A DNA stretch of 64,000 bases from Aquitalea aquatilis (lineage in GTDB: Bacteria > Pseudomonadota > Gammaproteobacteria > Burkholderiales > Chromobacteriaceae), in NCBI RefSeq assembly GCF_005155025.1, contig NZ_CP039731.1, positions 2,542,001 through 2,606,000 of the forward strand. The letters are read 5' to 3'. Made by a program: the position numbers and the translations under genes. Shown piece after piece: positions 1-8,390 of this stretch. The notes beneath the pieces are model-generated. The model made no database searches, had not been told where the DNA came from, and saw nothing but the letters and a program-made list of their open reading frames with translations. Position 1 is the stretch's first letter, and every line of letters begins with the position of its first letter.

Positions 1-213
1 GGGTTCGCTTGGAGTGAGTGAGTAGTGGTCCTCAATCACGCGCGAAAAGATGTCAGCAAGAGCCCCAATCGTGGTACAAGGTCCCCTTTGGCCGCAGTAA
101 TGACATGTGGCGATAGCTCCATCTTGATTGACCTCACCTTGAAGGTAGCTTTCACCAATACAAGCTGCACAAAGATGCTTATCTTCGGTTTCCAGTTCTT
201 GATCGGTATCCAT
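1..213 (-). CDS. Partial HEPN/RES N-terminal-domain-like protein (C-terminus off the window)
   Basis: An open frame begins with ATG at 213 and runs off the left edge after 71 codons without a stop. A GGAG lies about 11 bases upstream of the ATG. The peptide has a zinc-knuckle layout, CAAC at residues 14-17 and CHYC at 37-40, followed by a helical stretch ending HYSLTPSEP. This pattern resembles the N-terminal domain found before RES domains (NAD-degrading toxin fold) and HEPN proteins. If so, the full gene would encode a RES-type toxin or defence-related protein. Only the N-terminus is visible, so the function is a family-pattern inference. Confidence 0.5.
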   Translation of the reverse strand, partial: MDTDQELETEDKHLCAACIGESYLQGEVNQDGAIATCHYCGQRGPCTTIGALADIFSRVIEDHYSLTPSEP

Positions 214-628
214 CGATACAAATGCTCCGAATGAGAGGTTATCGTCCCGGTAGTGGCTCACGATAAACTAGACCTCCGGGAATGCTGGAGGGTGTATTTT
301 CTTGGTAAGCAACAGTCATGCTAGCACAAATGCATAACGGGTCTCTTTGATGGAAGCACAAGCAGCAGATATGACAGGCTACAAGGCTTGTCTGCTATTC
401 AATCAACTGTACTGCAGAAGAGGTGAATGGTGGTGACCGGCAGAGAGCAGAATTTCCATGCCGCCTTGTAATACCCGGCAGATTAAAACGAAAGGGCTGT
501 TTTCCCATAATGCCAGTCACATTAGCTTCTGGTTTATGGCCGCACTATCTGGTACCTGCAGTTCGAATAACCGATTACAGCCTGTTTCCTTCGTTCTAAC
601 CAAAAAAAGAAATCCAGTACTAGTACAG
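214..628. other. Intergenic region, nothing recognised
   Basis: About 415 bases lie between the partial gene at the left edge and the terminator of the GTPase gene. Short open frames occur here, but none has a convincing start site or a recognisable product. Confidence 0.4.
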
Positions 629-662
629 CATAGAGGGCAAGGCCGAAGCCTTGCCCTCTATG
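629..662 (-). terminator. Strong terminator hairpin after the GTPase gene
   Basis: A perfect 15-bp inverted repeat (629-643 with 648-662, CGAA loop) lies just downstream of the GTPase stop codon. Read on the minus strand, a run of seven T follows about 16-20 bases later. This fits a rho-independent terminator for the leftward transcript. Confidence 0.75.
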
Positions 663-664
663 CC

Positions 665-1549
665 CTACCAGTTGAACAGTTTGTCCAGCCAGCTTTCCAC
701 CTTGCTGGAGATTACCGACCAGCCTTCCCGCAGGATGCTGGTGGCTGTTTCTTTGATGGTTTCCCACAGCCCTTTGCTTGCAGTCTGATAAGCCTTTCCT
801 GACACGTATTCAGGTTTGGCCTCTCGGGCGATTGCCCACTTTTTTTGATTGGGCAGCAGGGTGACGATCTGCTCGACCAGGCCGGTGAGGCCATAGCCTT
901 CTTCGGCGGAAGTGACACAGATATGGTCGAGGGCGATGTCGAAGGTCTGGGATAGCTGGATCTGCTTGCGGCTCAGATTGCTTTGCTGGCTGCTGCTCGG
1001 TAGATGCCGTTCGTGGTCCCACTCCCAGAAAGGGGCAACTTTATCGACCTGGCTGATCACAAACAGCACCGGGATGTCCCGATCTGTCAGGTAAGGGCGG
1101 ATGACGCTGTTGAACACCTGCTGATCAATAGCCAGGGCCCGGTCATCGGCTTTGACTACCCACAAGATCAGATCCAGTTCCGGCAGCAGGCGCTGGTACA
1201 GGTCGGTGTATTCCTGATCCCGACCGATGCTTTCCCCGACCCCAGGAACGTCGATCAGGGCAATCCCTTTCCCATTTTTATACGCCAGGGTGTATTCCTG
1301 TGGGTAGCGGGTGCAGGCGGCAATGTCATCTACTTCGGCAATCTCCTGGCCGAACAGGGCATTGCACAAGCTGGACTTGCCACCCCCGGTTTTACCCATG
1401 ATGCCGACCACGGCCTGATAGTTGACCAGCTCTTCGATACGCGCTTGCAGTTCTTCACGCTGTGCCTGGGTAAAGGTCTGTCCATGCAGGTTGAGGGTAC
1501 TGCTGAGGTAGGAGAGCATCTGCTCGCCATGAAATGTCGGTAAGAACAT
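665..1549 (-). CDS. YfjP/YeeP-like GTPase
   Basis: This is a 294-residue P-loop GTPase of the Era/EngA-like group common on genomic islands (YfjP/YeeP type). The motifs are in order: G1 GKTGGGKSS at residues 52-60, G3 DVPG at 100-103 and G4 SQVDK at 166-170. The last ~50 residues form an amphipathic tail. ATG 1549 was chosen because GGAG sits six bases upstream; longer starts at 1561 and 1582 lack a ribosome site. In E. coli such proteins sit in CP4 prophage-like islands near toxin-antitoxin genes, and their substrate is unknown. Here the gene stands alone with its own terminator. Confidence 0.75.
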   Translation of the reverse strand: MFLPTFHGEQMLSYLSSTLNLHGQTFTQAQREELQARIEELVNYQAVVGIMGKTGGGKSSLCNALFGQEIAEVDDIAACTRYPQEYTLAYKNGKGIALIDVPGVGESIGRDQEYTDLYQRLLPELDLILWVVKADDRALAIDQQVFNSVIRPYLTDRDIPVLFVISQVDKVAPFWEWDHERHLPSSSQQSNLSRKQIQLSQTFDIALDHICVTSAEEGYGLTGLVEQIVTLLPNQKKWAIAREAKPEYVSGKAYQTASKGLWETIKETATSILREGWSVISSKVESWLDKLFNW

Positions 1550-1647
1550 AAGAGGCTCCATTCTGGAAACGACAACGCCCATCCCGTGGTAACGGAGATG
1601 GGCGCTGTGGTCGGTGTGCGGTGTGTTCAGAACATCGTGACGCAGGG

Positions 1648-2199
1648 TTAGATCAGCAAGGTAAAGCCAAAACTGGCCAGCCAGATCCAGAAGAAGTGGG
1701 TGCCACTCTGCAAGGATTTAGCCCGCTTCCACAAGTAGACCGGCACGATCAGGGCCGTTTTGCCAAAGCCTTCGGTATCTATCCCGGCTTTCTCCAGGCG
1801 TTTGCAGTCCCACAGGCTCAAGCCGATATTCAGCAGCAAGGCGATGTACCAGTACTTGTTTGTCTGGAGTGCGGTCGTGACTTCTTGGTCCAGGGTGAAC
1901 TCGCTACTGGACATGGCACCAGCCACCATGGCTTGCAGTAGGAAGCCCAGCAGCGGTGCGACACATAAGAAGCCGACAGCAACATTGCTGATCTTGTGGC
2001 TGGGCAGGGCCGGCGGTATCTGGCTTACGGGTAATTGCCCGGACAGTTCAGTTTGAGACAAGGCGGTCCATCCTGGCAGAGCTGGATTCCAGACCAGTGA
2101 TTGGCCATTCAGCGTGTTGGTGTGGATCAGTGCGGTAATGACTTCGGAAGAAACGGGGCCGTGACGCTGGCCATTGTGTTCGTAGTGCCATGTAGGCAT
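1648..2199 (-). CDS. GYF_2 (DUF4339) domain membrane protein
   Basis: The protein has 183 residues if started at ATG 2199, where GGGAG precedes by seven bases. The N-terminal ~50 residues (WHYEHNGQRHGPVS, then W and G-W positions) match the GYF_2 fold, a small protein- or peptide-binding module. Two to four hydrophobic segments follow (about residues 70-95, 115-130 and the end), so the C-terminal part is in the membrane. Proteins of this layout are common and their role is unsettled. The gene is transcribed leftward with the secreted protein upstream. Confidence 0.7.
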   Translation of the reverse strand: MPTWHYEHNGQRHGPVSSEVITALIHTNTLNGQSLVWNPALPGWTALSQTELSGQLPVSQIPPALPSHKISNVAVGFLCVAPLLGFLLQAMVAGAMSSSEFTLDQEVTTALQTNKYWYIALLLNIGLSLWDCKRLEKAGIDTEGFGKTALIVPVYLWKRAKSLQSGTHFFWIWLASFGFTLLI

Positions 2200-2337
2200 A
2201 AAAATCTCCCTGATTATTGTGGTCATGAATTGGGTGGGCAACTGATTGCCCCAGGGCATTGCGCAGATGAAGGAAAGGCAGAGGAGGGCCCACTGGGTAG
2301 TGCCACCCGATGGGTATCCGTGGGCCGCAGCGTGGTC

Positions 2338-2661
2338 CTAGTTACAGTTGCGCAAGTCTTGCTGGATGAAGTCTGTCATCTTGGCCCAGCCGGCAAACTG
2401 GCCCGCACCGGCATCCGGATTGGGCAGGCTATAGTTGGGCACTGTTTCCAGGCGGACCCAGCCGCCGGGTGCGACGGCTTTGACCGTGAAGGCGAACAGG
2501 CCGACCTTGTTCATGCGGGTGGTCGGTGCAGTGTTCGGTTGCTCGTATACCACGGTGTTGTCGTGCTTCGGGTAGATGCAATTGCCCACCCCAGCCTTGG
2601 CGGCAAAGGCGGTTGAAGATGCAGCGGCCAGCAGGGCCGCGATGATCAGCGTGTGTTTCAT
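2338..2661 (-). CDS. Small secreted protein of unknown function
   Basis: This 107-residue protein has a clear Sec signal peptide (MKH, then a hydrophobic core, cleavage after AFA near residue 21). The mature part has two Cys (C28, C106), likely a disulfide, and a beta-rich pattern with GGWVRLE and GWAKM strings. These recall bacterial SH3-like modules, but the match is weak. It lies upstream of the GYF_2 gene on the same strand. The function is not recognised. Confidence 0.6.
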   Translation of the reverse strand: MKHTLIIAALLAAASSTAFAAKAGVGNCIYPKHDNTVVYEQPNTAPTTRMNKVGLFAFTVKAVAPGGWVRLETVPNYSLPNPDAGAGQFAGWAKMTDFIQQDLRNCN

Positions 2662-2781
2662 GGTTAGTCTCCAAATGAGATCAAGTTAAGCGGTTCGTCT
2701 ATGCAGTCCAGGGTGTCATGTGTGCTGCTGAAGACCCTTGTCTGTAAGACAAATCTGCCTTTAAAAGCATTAATTCATCTT

Positions 2782-2829
2782 AATGGGTTGATAATCATCC
2801 TGTTGGGATGTTCATGTCAATGGGTTGAT
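2782..2829. promoter_or_regulatory. Direct repeat before the XRE regulator gene, possible operator
   Basis: The 11-base word AATGGGTTGAT occurs at 2782-2792 and again at 2819-2829, 37 bases apart, in the AT-rich region just upstream of an XRE-type regulator. Such repeats are often autoregulator binding sites. The link to this regulator is inference. Confidence 0.35.
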
Positions 2830-2860
2830 TTGCCACTATTCGAGTTGAATGGAGAATACG

Positions 2861-3211
2861 ATGGCAAAAACGAAGGTGGACGCATTGGCATTGAGCATTG
2901 GCAAAGCCATTGCGGCGCGACGGCAGGAAGCTGGACTGACCCAGGAACAGGTTGCGGAACAACTGAAGATAGGGAATGAAGCGGTCTCCCGCATGGAGCG
3001 GGGACTGGTGATGCCGACGGTGGCCCGCCTGTTGGAACTGGCGAGCCTGATTAACTGCGACGCCTCAGCCTTGCTGGTGGAGTCCAGCAACCGTCCCGCT
3101 GAGCAGGCACAGCATCTGGCGCAGATGCTGGCCCGCCTGGACAGTGCAGATCGGGAGATGGTGTTGGCGATGGTGGAGCAACTGACCAACCGGCTGGCTA
3201 AGCTGTCCTGA
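2861..3211 (+). CDS. XRE-family transcriptional regulator
   Basis: This 116-residue protein has an N-terminal helix-turn-helix of the Cro/C1 (HTH_3) type: RRQEAGLTQEQVAEQLKIG, then EAVSRMERG at about residues 20-50. The ~45-residue helical C-terminus may dimerise. ATG 2861 is preferred because GGAG lies eight bases upstream; an ATG at 2849 is also possible. It is the only plus-strand gene in this part and its last 14 bases overlap the 3' end of the convergent RDF-like gene. It could control the divergently placed genes or the mobile cassette to its right. Confidence 0.8.
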   Translation: MAKTKVDALALSIGKAIAARRQEAGLTQEQVAEQLKIGNEAVSRMERGLVMPTVARLLELASLINCDASALLVESSNRPAEQAQHLAQMLARLDSADREMVLAMVEQLTNRLAKLS

Positions 3212-4094
3212 CGGCACCCAGCTTGGACGTGAGCCGGGTAGGGCGAGACACTGCCTTCGGCTTCTCCTCTGATTCAGCACCACTTTCCACGGCCGGATAA
3301 AACTCCTCCAGCAGCTGCGGTACTTCCTCCTCGGTATCCTCGAACTGACCGTTCTGCAGCAACAGCCGGGCGGCTTGCTCCAGCTCGGCAGTGTCGATAC
3401 CAGCTTCCAGTTGTTCATCGGCTACCTTGCGCGCGGTACTGACGGCTTCGGCCAGGGTCTGGCCATCGCGTAGGGTCAGATCGACGTAGTACACGGGAGT
3501 ACGGTGCGACTGGGTGGTGCTCTTGGCGCGCAGACGCAGTAACAGCGGCAGATGCTTGGTGTTACCGCCACTGGCTGCTTCGTAATACTTCAAGCGTGCT
3601 GCTAGGGTACGGACCGAGTTGTAGCCGGTGGTGCGGAAGATGAAGCTGCCCAGTTCATCCTGCTGACCTTCTACCTGCACGTTGAGCCGGCCATATAGCT
3701 TGCAGCCCAACTCCTTGGCCAGCGGGCAACGATCCGGTCCTACGCAGCCCATCTCTTCCATGCCCTGACTGGTCACCCGCCGTGCTGTCTCTCCGTTACC
3801 GACACAGACCGGACGACCATTGTTTCGGTCGAAGGCACTGTATTCGGCACGCAGGTTGAGCTCGCTGTCGTTGAACAGCAGCTGGATCGGAATGGCGCGA
3901 ATCTTGCCATTCTGTGCCTGCTCCGACAGTGCCTGGTGCAAGGGATGTAGCAACCAGCCATCCCGGCTCTGTACCTGGGTGGTCAATGAAAAGCTGTCGT
4001 CCTTCTCCGGCAGCCACCGTTCTTGTTTCTGAACCAGTTTGCCAATGCTGATGCGTCCAATCACTGGCGGGGTAATGGCGAGACCTTTAATCAC
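3198..4094 (-). CDS. RDF-like / 'hydrolase or metal-binding' mobile-element protein
   Basis: This 298-residue protein belongs to the group found beside YqaJ nucleases and DUF932 proteins on plasmids and integrative elements, and related in name to phage recombination directionality factors. A Cys cluster (GCVGPDRCPLAKELGC at about residues 136-151) suggests metal binding. The acidic tail runs from about residue 245 to 275. The ATG overlaps the stop of the YqaJ gene by four bases, which shows translational coupling. Its exact activity is unknown, and the family label comes from neighbourhood and motif. Confidence 0.65.
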   Translation of the reverse strand: MIKGLAITPPVIGRISIGKLVQKQERWLPEKDDSFSLTTQVQSRDGWLLHPLHQALSEQAQNGKIRAIPIQLLFNDSELNLRAEYSAFDRNNGRPVCVGNGETARRVTSQGMEEMGCVGPDRCPLAKELGCKLYGRLNVQVEGQQDELGSFIFRTTGYNSVRTLAARLKYYEAASGGNTKHLPLLLRLRAKSTTQSHRTPVYYVDLTLRDGQTLAEAVSTARKVADEQLEAGIDTAELEQAARLLLQNGQFEDTEEEVPQLLEEFYPAVESGAESEEKPKAVSRPTRLTSKLGAVRTA

Positions 4095-5074
4095 GATGCT
4101 TTCCTTTCCGTTTGAATGACAAAGCGCCGGGAACCGGCAATGGACCTGCTGTACTGGGCCAGCAGGGTGGGATGGTCTTGTGACAGGCGTTCTACATCAG
4201 GCGCAAAGCGATCCTTGGTGCGCTTCCAGGTGATATGGCCAGACTGGAATACGGCGGCGGAAGCATGGCCCAACACGTTCTGGATCTGCTGCCGGATGGC
4301 TGCCTCCCGGGCCTCGGCATCCTCTTTACGTTGTCGCTCAGCCAACAAGGCAGAGAACAGCCGATTCCCTTCAATTGATTCCGACAGGTCGATGGTTTGG
4401 CCATCGTCACGCGGGAACAGCCAGGACAATGCTGACGCAGCATCATCCGAACCATCCGGTGCGGGTTGGGTGTCCAGTAACACGTGTTGCCAGAATCCAG
4501 TCTCCCGGGCGATCAAATCAGCGATCTTGTCTTCATCGCGCAGCACTCTATAGATACGGAAATCCTGACCGCCGATCAGCACCGCTACATCGGCCCAGTC
4601 ATGGCCGGTGACCGCCAGCTGATGCAGCACTTGGCATTGATAGGTCACCGGGATGCCTTCCTCCCACTGCGGGGCAGAGTGATAACTGGCTGTCTTGATC
4701 TCCAGAATGCCCCAGCCCTCATCAGGACAACGCACCTCCCGGTCCAGATTGGCCAGCATGAAACGGTGTTCAGGATGCTGCAGTACCGCATTCACCCGCC
4801 GTACTTTGCGCCCGGTACGCTCGGCGTACACCCGGGCCAGGATGGGTTCCAGAATCGTGCCCCAGATGACAGGCTCTTTCTCCAACAGATCTTCCGGCTC
4901 CTTGCGACCGGTCTTCTCCAGCCACAAGGACAGCGGGCACTTGTACGGCGACAGTCCAATCGCCGGGGCGGCATCTGACGAACCAATGCCCAGCTGCCGG
5001 ATACGCAGCCATTCATCACGAGACAACTTCAGGGTAGAGGCCAGACGAATGGCCTGTGCGTAGCGTTCAGCCAT
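4091..5074 (-). CDS. YqaJ-type viral recombinase / lambda exonuclease-like nuclease
   Basis: This 327-residue protein has the PD-(D/E)XK core of the YqaJ/lambda-exo family. It shows GIGSSDA with D34, LEPI with E76, NLDREV with D111, and the catalytic LEIKTA with E125 and K127. Such nucleases resect double-stranded ends for single-strand annealing recombination. ATG 5074 is used because AAGGAG stands nine bases upstream; an upstream in-frame extension has no ribosome site. It is followed with a four-base overlap by the RDF-like gene and preceded by an unknown gene and the DUF932 gene, a typical ICE/plasmid order. No annealing-protein gene is visible next to it. Confidence 0.85.
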   Translation of the reverse strand: MAERYAQAIRLASTLKLSRDEWLRIRQLGIGSSDAAPAIGLSPYKCPLSLWLEKTGRKEPEDLLEKEPVIWGTILEPILARVYAERTGRKVRRVNAVLQHPEHRFMLANLDREVRCPDEGWGILEIKTASYHSAPQWEEGIPVTYQCQVLHQLAVTGHDWADVAVLIGGQDFRIYRVLRDEDKIADLIARETGFWQHVLLDTQPAPDGSDDAASALSWLFPRDDGQTIDLSESIEGNRLFSALLAERQRKEDAEAREAAIRQQIQNVLGHASAAVFQSGHITWKRTKDRFAPDVERLSQDHPTLLAQYSRSIAGSRRFVIQTERKAS

Positions 5075-5240
5075 GGCGAAACACTCCTTATAAAGGCATA
5101 AAGCCCGGCAGCAAGGCTGACCGGGCGATAGGTTTGATAGGGGGATGTAGTGGGAAAGCAGAAACAAGAGAAACGACAGCAGGGCAGGACAGAAGAACCA
5201 ACAAGACAGAATCAGGCCAACATCAGACCAACCCGCAGAT

Positions 5241-5702
5241 TCACGATGGGGCCACCGGCACGATCACCGGCAACTCAGGGGAGAGGGTCAACAGGATCTG
5301 CCGGATGGCGGGCCACTGCTGGGGCTGGCCACGCAGCATGAATTCGCCCGCCAGCCGTACCAGGCACGCCTTGACCCAATCGAGGGAAGGAGCCACGCCA
5401 TCGTGCAGGACGATCCACTCGGCAATGGCACTGCCCAGCGCTTCTGTTACCTCGTAATGCCACACACCTGGCGCACCCTGATTCAGCTGGTCATACAAGG
5501 TGTCAGCGAGGGCTGCCACCATCGGCGCGTACTGCACCAGCTCGGCATGTAGTTCCAGACAACCCGCACCCCAGATCACCAGCAGACTGCGCTCGGCATC
5601 CGGGCCGTCGTATGCCACACCCAGGCTGTTCCAGGTGCAGAAGTCACGCATCCCTGCCGTCAGACAGGCTGCGGTCAACGCAATGGATTGCACGGAGGCC
5701 AT
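5241..5702 (-). CDS. Conserved unknown protein of the DUF932 cassette
   Basis: This 153-residue protein starts at ATG 5702, four bases after the DUF932 stop, so translation is probably coupled. It is mostly helical, with no signal peptide or clear motif. A second copy, differing at roughly 8 of about 133 residues before it breaks off, occurs at about 31.87-32.27 kb. Its conservation there shows it was under selection as part of the same mobile cassette. The function is not recognised. Confidence 0.65.
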   Translation of the reverse strand: MASVQSIALTAACLTAGMRDFCTWNSLGVAYDGPDAERSLLVIWGAGCLELHAELVQYAPMVAALADTLYDQLNQGAPGVWHYEVTEALGSAIAEWIVLHDGVAPSLDWVKACLVRLAGEFMLRGQPQQWPAIRQILLTLSPELPVIVPVAPS

Positions 5703-5706
5703 GGCA

Positions 5707-6663
5707 TCATTCCACCAGGGCCAGTGCATGCTCCAGTGCCTTACCCTTGAGCTGGGCCCCCTGACCGAACCAGGCCGAATCCAGTCGGTAGTCCTGACTA
5801 CGGGCACGGCGGCGATGGTCGACATACTCGGTCATCGCATTCACCAGGCCCCAGGCCGTACCACGAGTACCGGCCAGCATCGAACCCATGCCCCCACCGC
5901 TATACAGTGCCGACACCTGCTGCAGCGCCTTAGAAGTCACCGCATCCTCGGCCCCTTTCACCAACGGTTCGTCCAGTACTTCACGGAAGAACTGGCTGAC
6001 CTCTTCAGGGGAAACCGTCCGTTGCGACAGCTGCTTGATGTTGCCGATGAAGCGATCCCAGGCGGACAGGCCAAGTCCCAGTGCATCTTTTACCTGCTGT
6101 GGATCAAACACCGTGGAGTGGGGCACCTTCACTGCGCCGGTTCGGTCCTTCACTGCCATCTGCAAGGTGTTGTTGCACACCACCCGTACCGAGGTGAATT
6201 GCGCCGTAGTACACAGCGTGCCGTCACAACTGGTGGCCAGTAGCAGATAAGCCTTCAACCGATCGCCACCCTTGAGCAGCGCTTCCTGCCCGGTCTTGGC
6301 TAGCGCCCACAACTTGCGGCCACCCTTCAATACCCCAGCAGTTTCCAACTCAAAGCCACCAGCACTGACCAGGTCACGATAGAACTCCAGCACTTCCGAC
6401 GGCTGCACCACCTTGTAACGCGGCGAGACCACCGACAGTGGTGCCAGAGAGTCGGACCGATACAGCACCTTGGAATCAGCAAAGGGACGGATGTGCATAC
6501 CGTCGTCAGCGACGTTGAACAAGACATCACTCTGTTCAATACGCCAGTCCATACCGGCTTCGGTCAACCACACTTCCAGCGGCTGTTGGGGAGAAAGCGG
6601 GTTGCCCAGGCCATGCCAGGGCGTGGCTCCGACAAAGGCCATGGATTCGATGAGATGGGACAT
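5707..6663 (-). CDS. DUF932 domain protein (phage/plasmid LGT type)
   Basis: The protein has 318 residues, starting at ATG 6663 with GGAG seven bases upstream. It matches the DUF932 family (TIGR03299-like phage/plasmid proteins): WHGLG near the N-terminus, SPRYKVVQ, and an RVVCNNTL segment in the middle. These are standard accessory genes on conjugative elements and large phages and their activity is unknown. It leads the leftward cassette DUF932, unknown, YqaJ, RDF-like. Part of its 3' end is repeated at 32.26-32.46 kb. Confidence 0.8.
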   Translation of the reverse strand: MSHLIESMAFVGATPWHGLGNPLSPQQPLEVWLTEAGMDWRIEQSDVLFNVADDGMHIRPFADSKVLYRSDSLAPLSVVSPRYKVVQPSEVLEFYRDLVSAGGFELETAGVLKGGRKLWALAKTGQEALLKGGDRLKAYLLLATSCDGTLCTTAQFTSVRVVCNNTLQMAVKDRTGAVKVPHSTVFDPQQVKDALGLGLSAWDRFIGNIKQLSQRTVSPEEVSQFFREVLDEPLVKGAEDAVTSKALQQVSALYSGGGMGSMLAGTRGTAWGLVNAMTEYVDHRRRARSQDYRLDSAWFGQGAQLKGKALEHALALVE

Positions 6664-6865
6664 GAGATCACTCCAATGAAAATGGCCCCCATCAAGACGG
6701 AGGCCAGGGCATAAAGGACACCCAGAGTGGGGGTCACTGTGCGTGTTCAAAGGGGTGATATAGGTCTGAAAATAAATAGACTGATGCTTTTAGCAGGCAG
6801 CGCTAAGAAATGGTCCGGTCTCTATAGGAAACTGGTCCCGTCGGCGGGTATCCTTTGGCACGTCG

Positions 6866-8335
6866 TCAGCCTGGATTTGGTTCGCCAGATTGATTGGATG
6901 GCGCAATATCGGCTGGCGACGGTGTCTCGAATTGTGGTGCTGGCTCCGCCGTGCCCTCGGATGGTTGCTGGTTCTTAACTTTTTTGTGTTTTTTCTTCTT
7001 TTTCGGATGCCCATGCGCTTTTTTGGGCTTGGGATGGGGGACCGGATCCGGTGTTTGAGTTGCGGCTGGATTCTGTAGCGATGACACCCAACTGGACAAG
7101 AAACGATATCCAGGCACAGCCACCGCTACACAGCCTGCAAGGATCAAGCCTGCAATGACCTGCCGACGGGTGGGCTGCCAGCGCTTCGGGAGTTCATGGC
7201 GGCTGGTCGTCGGTTGGAGCACCCGCGCTGGACGCTCAGGACGTTGCGGAGAGACGATGATGGGTGCAGGTGCAGGTGCAGGTGCAGGTGCAGGTGCAGG
7301 TGCAGGTGCAGGTACAGGTACAGGTACAGGGCGATGTGCGGGATCTTGCTTTTCAGCAAGAACGATACTTGGGTCGAGGATGGTTTTGGTAGGGATGGGG
7401 TGGGGGGCTTCACGTTTTTGTTCAGCCTGAATGGCTGATTTGGCCTCTTCCAGCGTGCAAGCAAAAAACTCGCGTTTGGGGTTGACCCGAAACGCACTTA
7501 ATACCTCGTGAACCCGCTGTTCTGCATCGAAAGCATGCTCGAAGCGGTCGGCAAAGGCGACGTTGAAACGCTGGGGTACTCCACGGCATTCATATTCCCA
7601 GCGATAAAGGTCCTCAGCTCGTTCACTTGGTTCTTTACTGGTATAGCCAATCTTCAGGAGAGGGGTATTGCCGTCATGGTAGACATCGTTTTTGAGGACG
7701 TAAACATAGCCAGGCGTATCAGTACGCTGACCTGCGTACCATTCCTTTCTAGCGGCCTCCTGCTCAGCAGCATCAGGCTCTAGCAAGGCCTCTGAGTCGA
7801 CATCGTCGTCATCCTTGCTTGGCTCTGGTGGTCGCTCGGCTCTATAGCTGATATCCCCTTGGACAGCAGCCTTAACGGCGTCGGTAGCCTCTGTAATAGA
7901 GCAGACAAAAAAATCCCGCTCATTGTTGTCAGGATTCAGGCGCTTGGTCTGTAAGGACTTGTGGGCTTGATGCATGGTTGCCCATGCTTTCCACACCATC
8001 TCCTGATATTCCACGTGGAATTCGAATGGCACTCCTGTCGTGTTGTTGATCTGAGCCAAGCAGGCTTCCATCGACTTCGTGGTATAGCCAATTTTGAGGA
8101 CTGGCAAGCCGTTCAGATGGTAGCCTGGATTGGTAAGTACGTAGACATAGCCGGGTCTTTCCGGGATGTCGGCATTGAACCTGCAATTAGATTTATGGAT
8201 GTTTGAGCAGCCAAAGAATACGCGGCTATCGTACTGGTTTCTGCGAAACGTGATTCGTCCGCTCTTGCAGAGTGGGCATTTATCGTCTTCTCGGTACCAA
8301 GGTTTTCGTGTGGGGGTCTGGCTTTCACTGAGCAT
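6866..8335 (-). CDS. Zinc-ribbon plus double T5orf172 (GIY-YIG) membrane-anchored protein
   Basis: This 489-residue protein has an unusual build. Residues 20-51 are a topoisomerase-like zinc ribbon (CPLC, then C43 and C51). Two T5orf172/MUG113 domains of the GIY-YIG nuclease superfamily follow at about 61-155 and 208-302, each opening with PGYVYVL and KIGYT. The second keeps the expected catalytic Arg (R239) and Glu (E272, in AEQRVHEVL). In the first these positions are Met89 and Thr120, so it is probably inactive. Residues 337-358 are a Val-Pro/Ala-Pro repeat, 393-413 a probable transmembrane helix, and 436-454 a Lys-rich stretch. No ribosome site is obvious at ATG 8335. Role unknown; DNA cleavage near the membrane is an inference. 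Confidence 0.7.
   Translation of the reverse strand: MLSESQTPTRKPWYREDDKCPLCKSGRITFRRNQYDSRVFFGCSNIHKSNCRFNADIPERPGYVYVLTNPGYHLNGLPVLKIGYTTKSMEACLAQINNTTGVPFEFHVEYQEMVWKAWATMHQAHKSLQTKRLNPDNNERDFFVCSITEATDAVKAAVQGDISYRAERPPEPSKDDDDVDSEALLEPDAAEQEAARKEWYAGQRTDTPGYVYVLKNDVYHDGNTPLLKIGYTSKEPSERAEDLYRWEYECRGVPQRFNVAFADRFEHAFDAEQRVHEVLSAFRVNPKREFFACTLEEAKSAIQAEQKREAPHPIPTKTILDPSIVLAEKQDPAHRPVPVPVPAPAPAPAPAPAPAPAPIIVSPQRPERPARVLQPTTSRHELPKRWQPTRRQVIAGLILAGCVAVAVPGYRFLSSWVSSLQNPAATQTPDPVPHPKPKKAHGHPKKKKKHKKVKNQQPSEGTAEPAPQFETPSPADIAPSNQSGEPNPG
7263..7328. repeat. Hexanucleotide tandem repeat inside the T5orf172 gene
   Basis: Eight GGTGCA units are followed by three GGTACA units. On the coding strand they specify the Ala-Pro and Val-Pro dipeptides of the linker before the membrane helix. 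Unit changes keep frame, so slippage would vary linker length without breaking the gene. Confidence 0.9.
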
Positions 8336-8390
8336 TGAAATACGGTGTCAAAGCTTAAAGGCCAACCATACTCCATTTCATGCCAAATAA

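Noticed and set aside
458-802. 114-residue plus-strand open frame
   Set aside because: It covers the terminator hairpin and the GTPase 3' end in antisense, has no ribosome site and no recognisable domain.
7263-7328. Possible CRISPR-like array
   Set aside because: The six-base units are contiguous with no spacers and are part of a coding linker.
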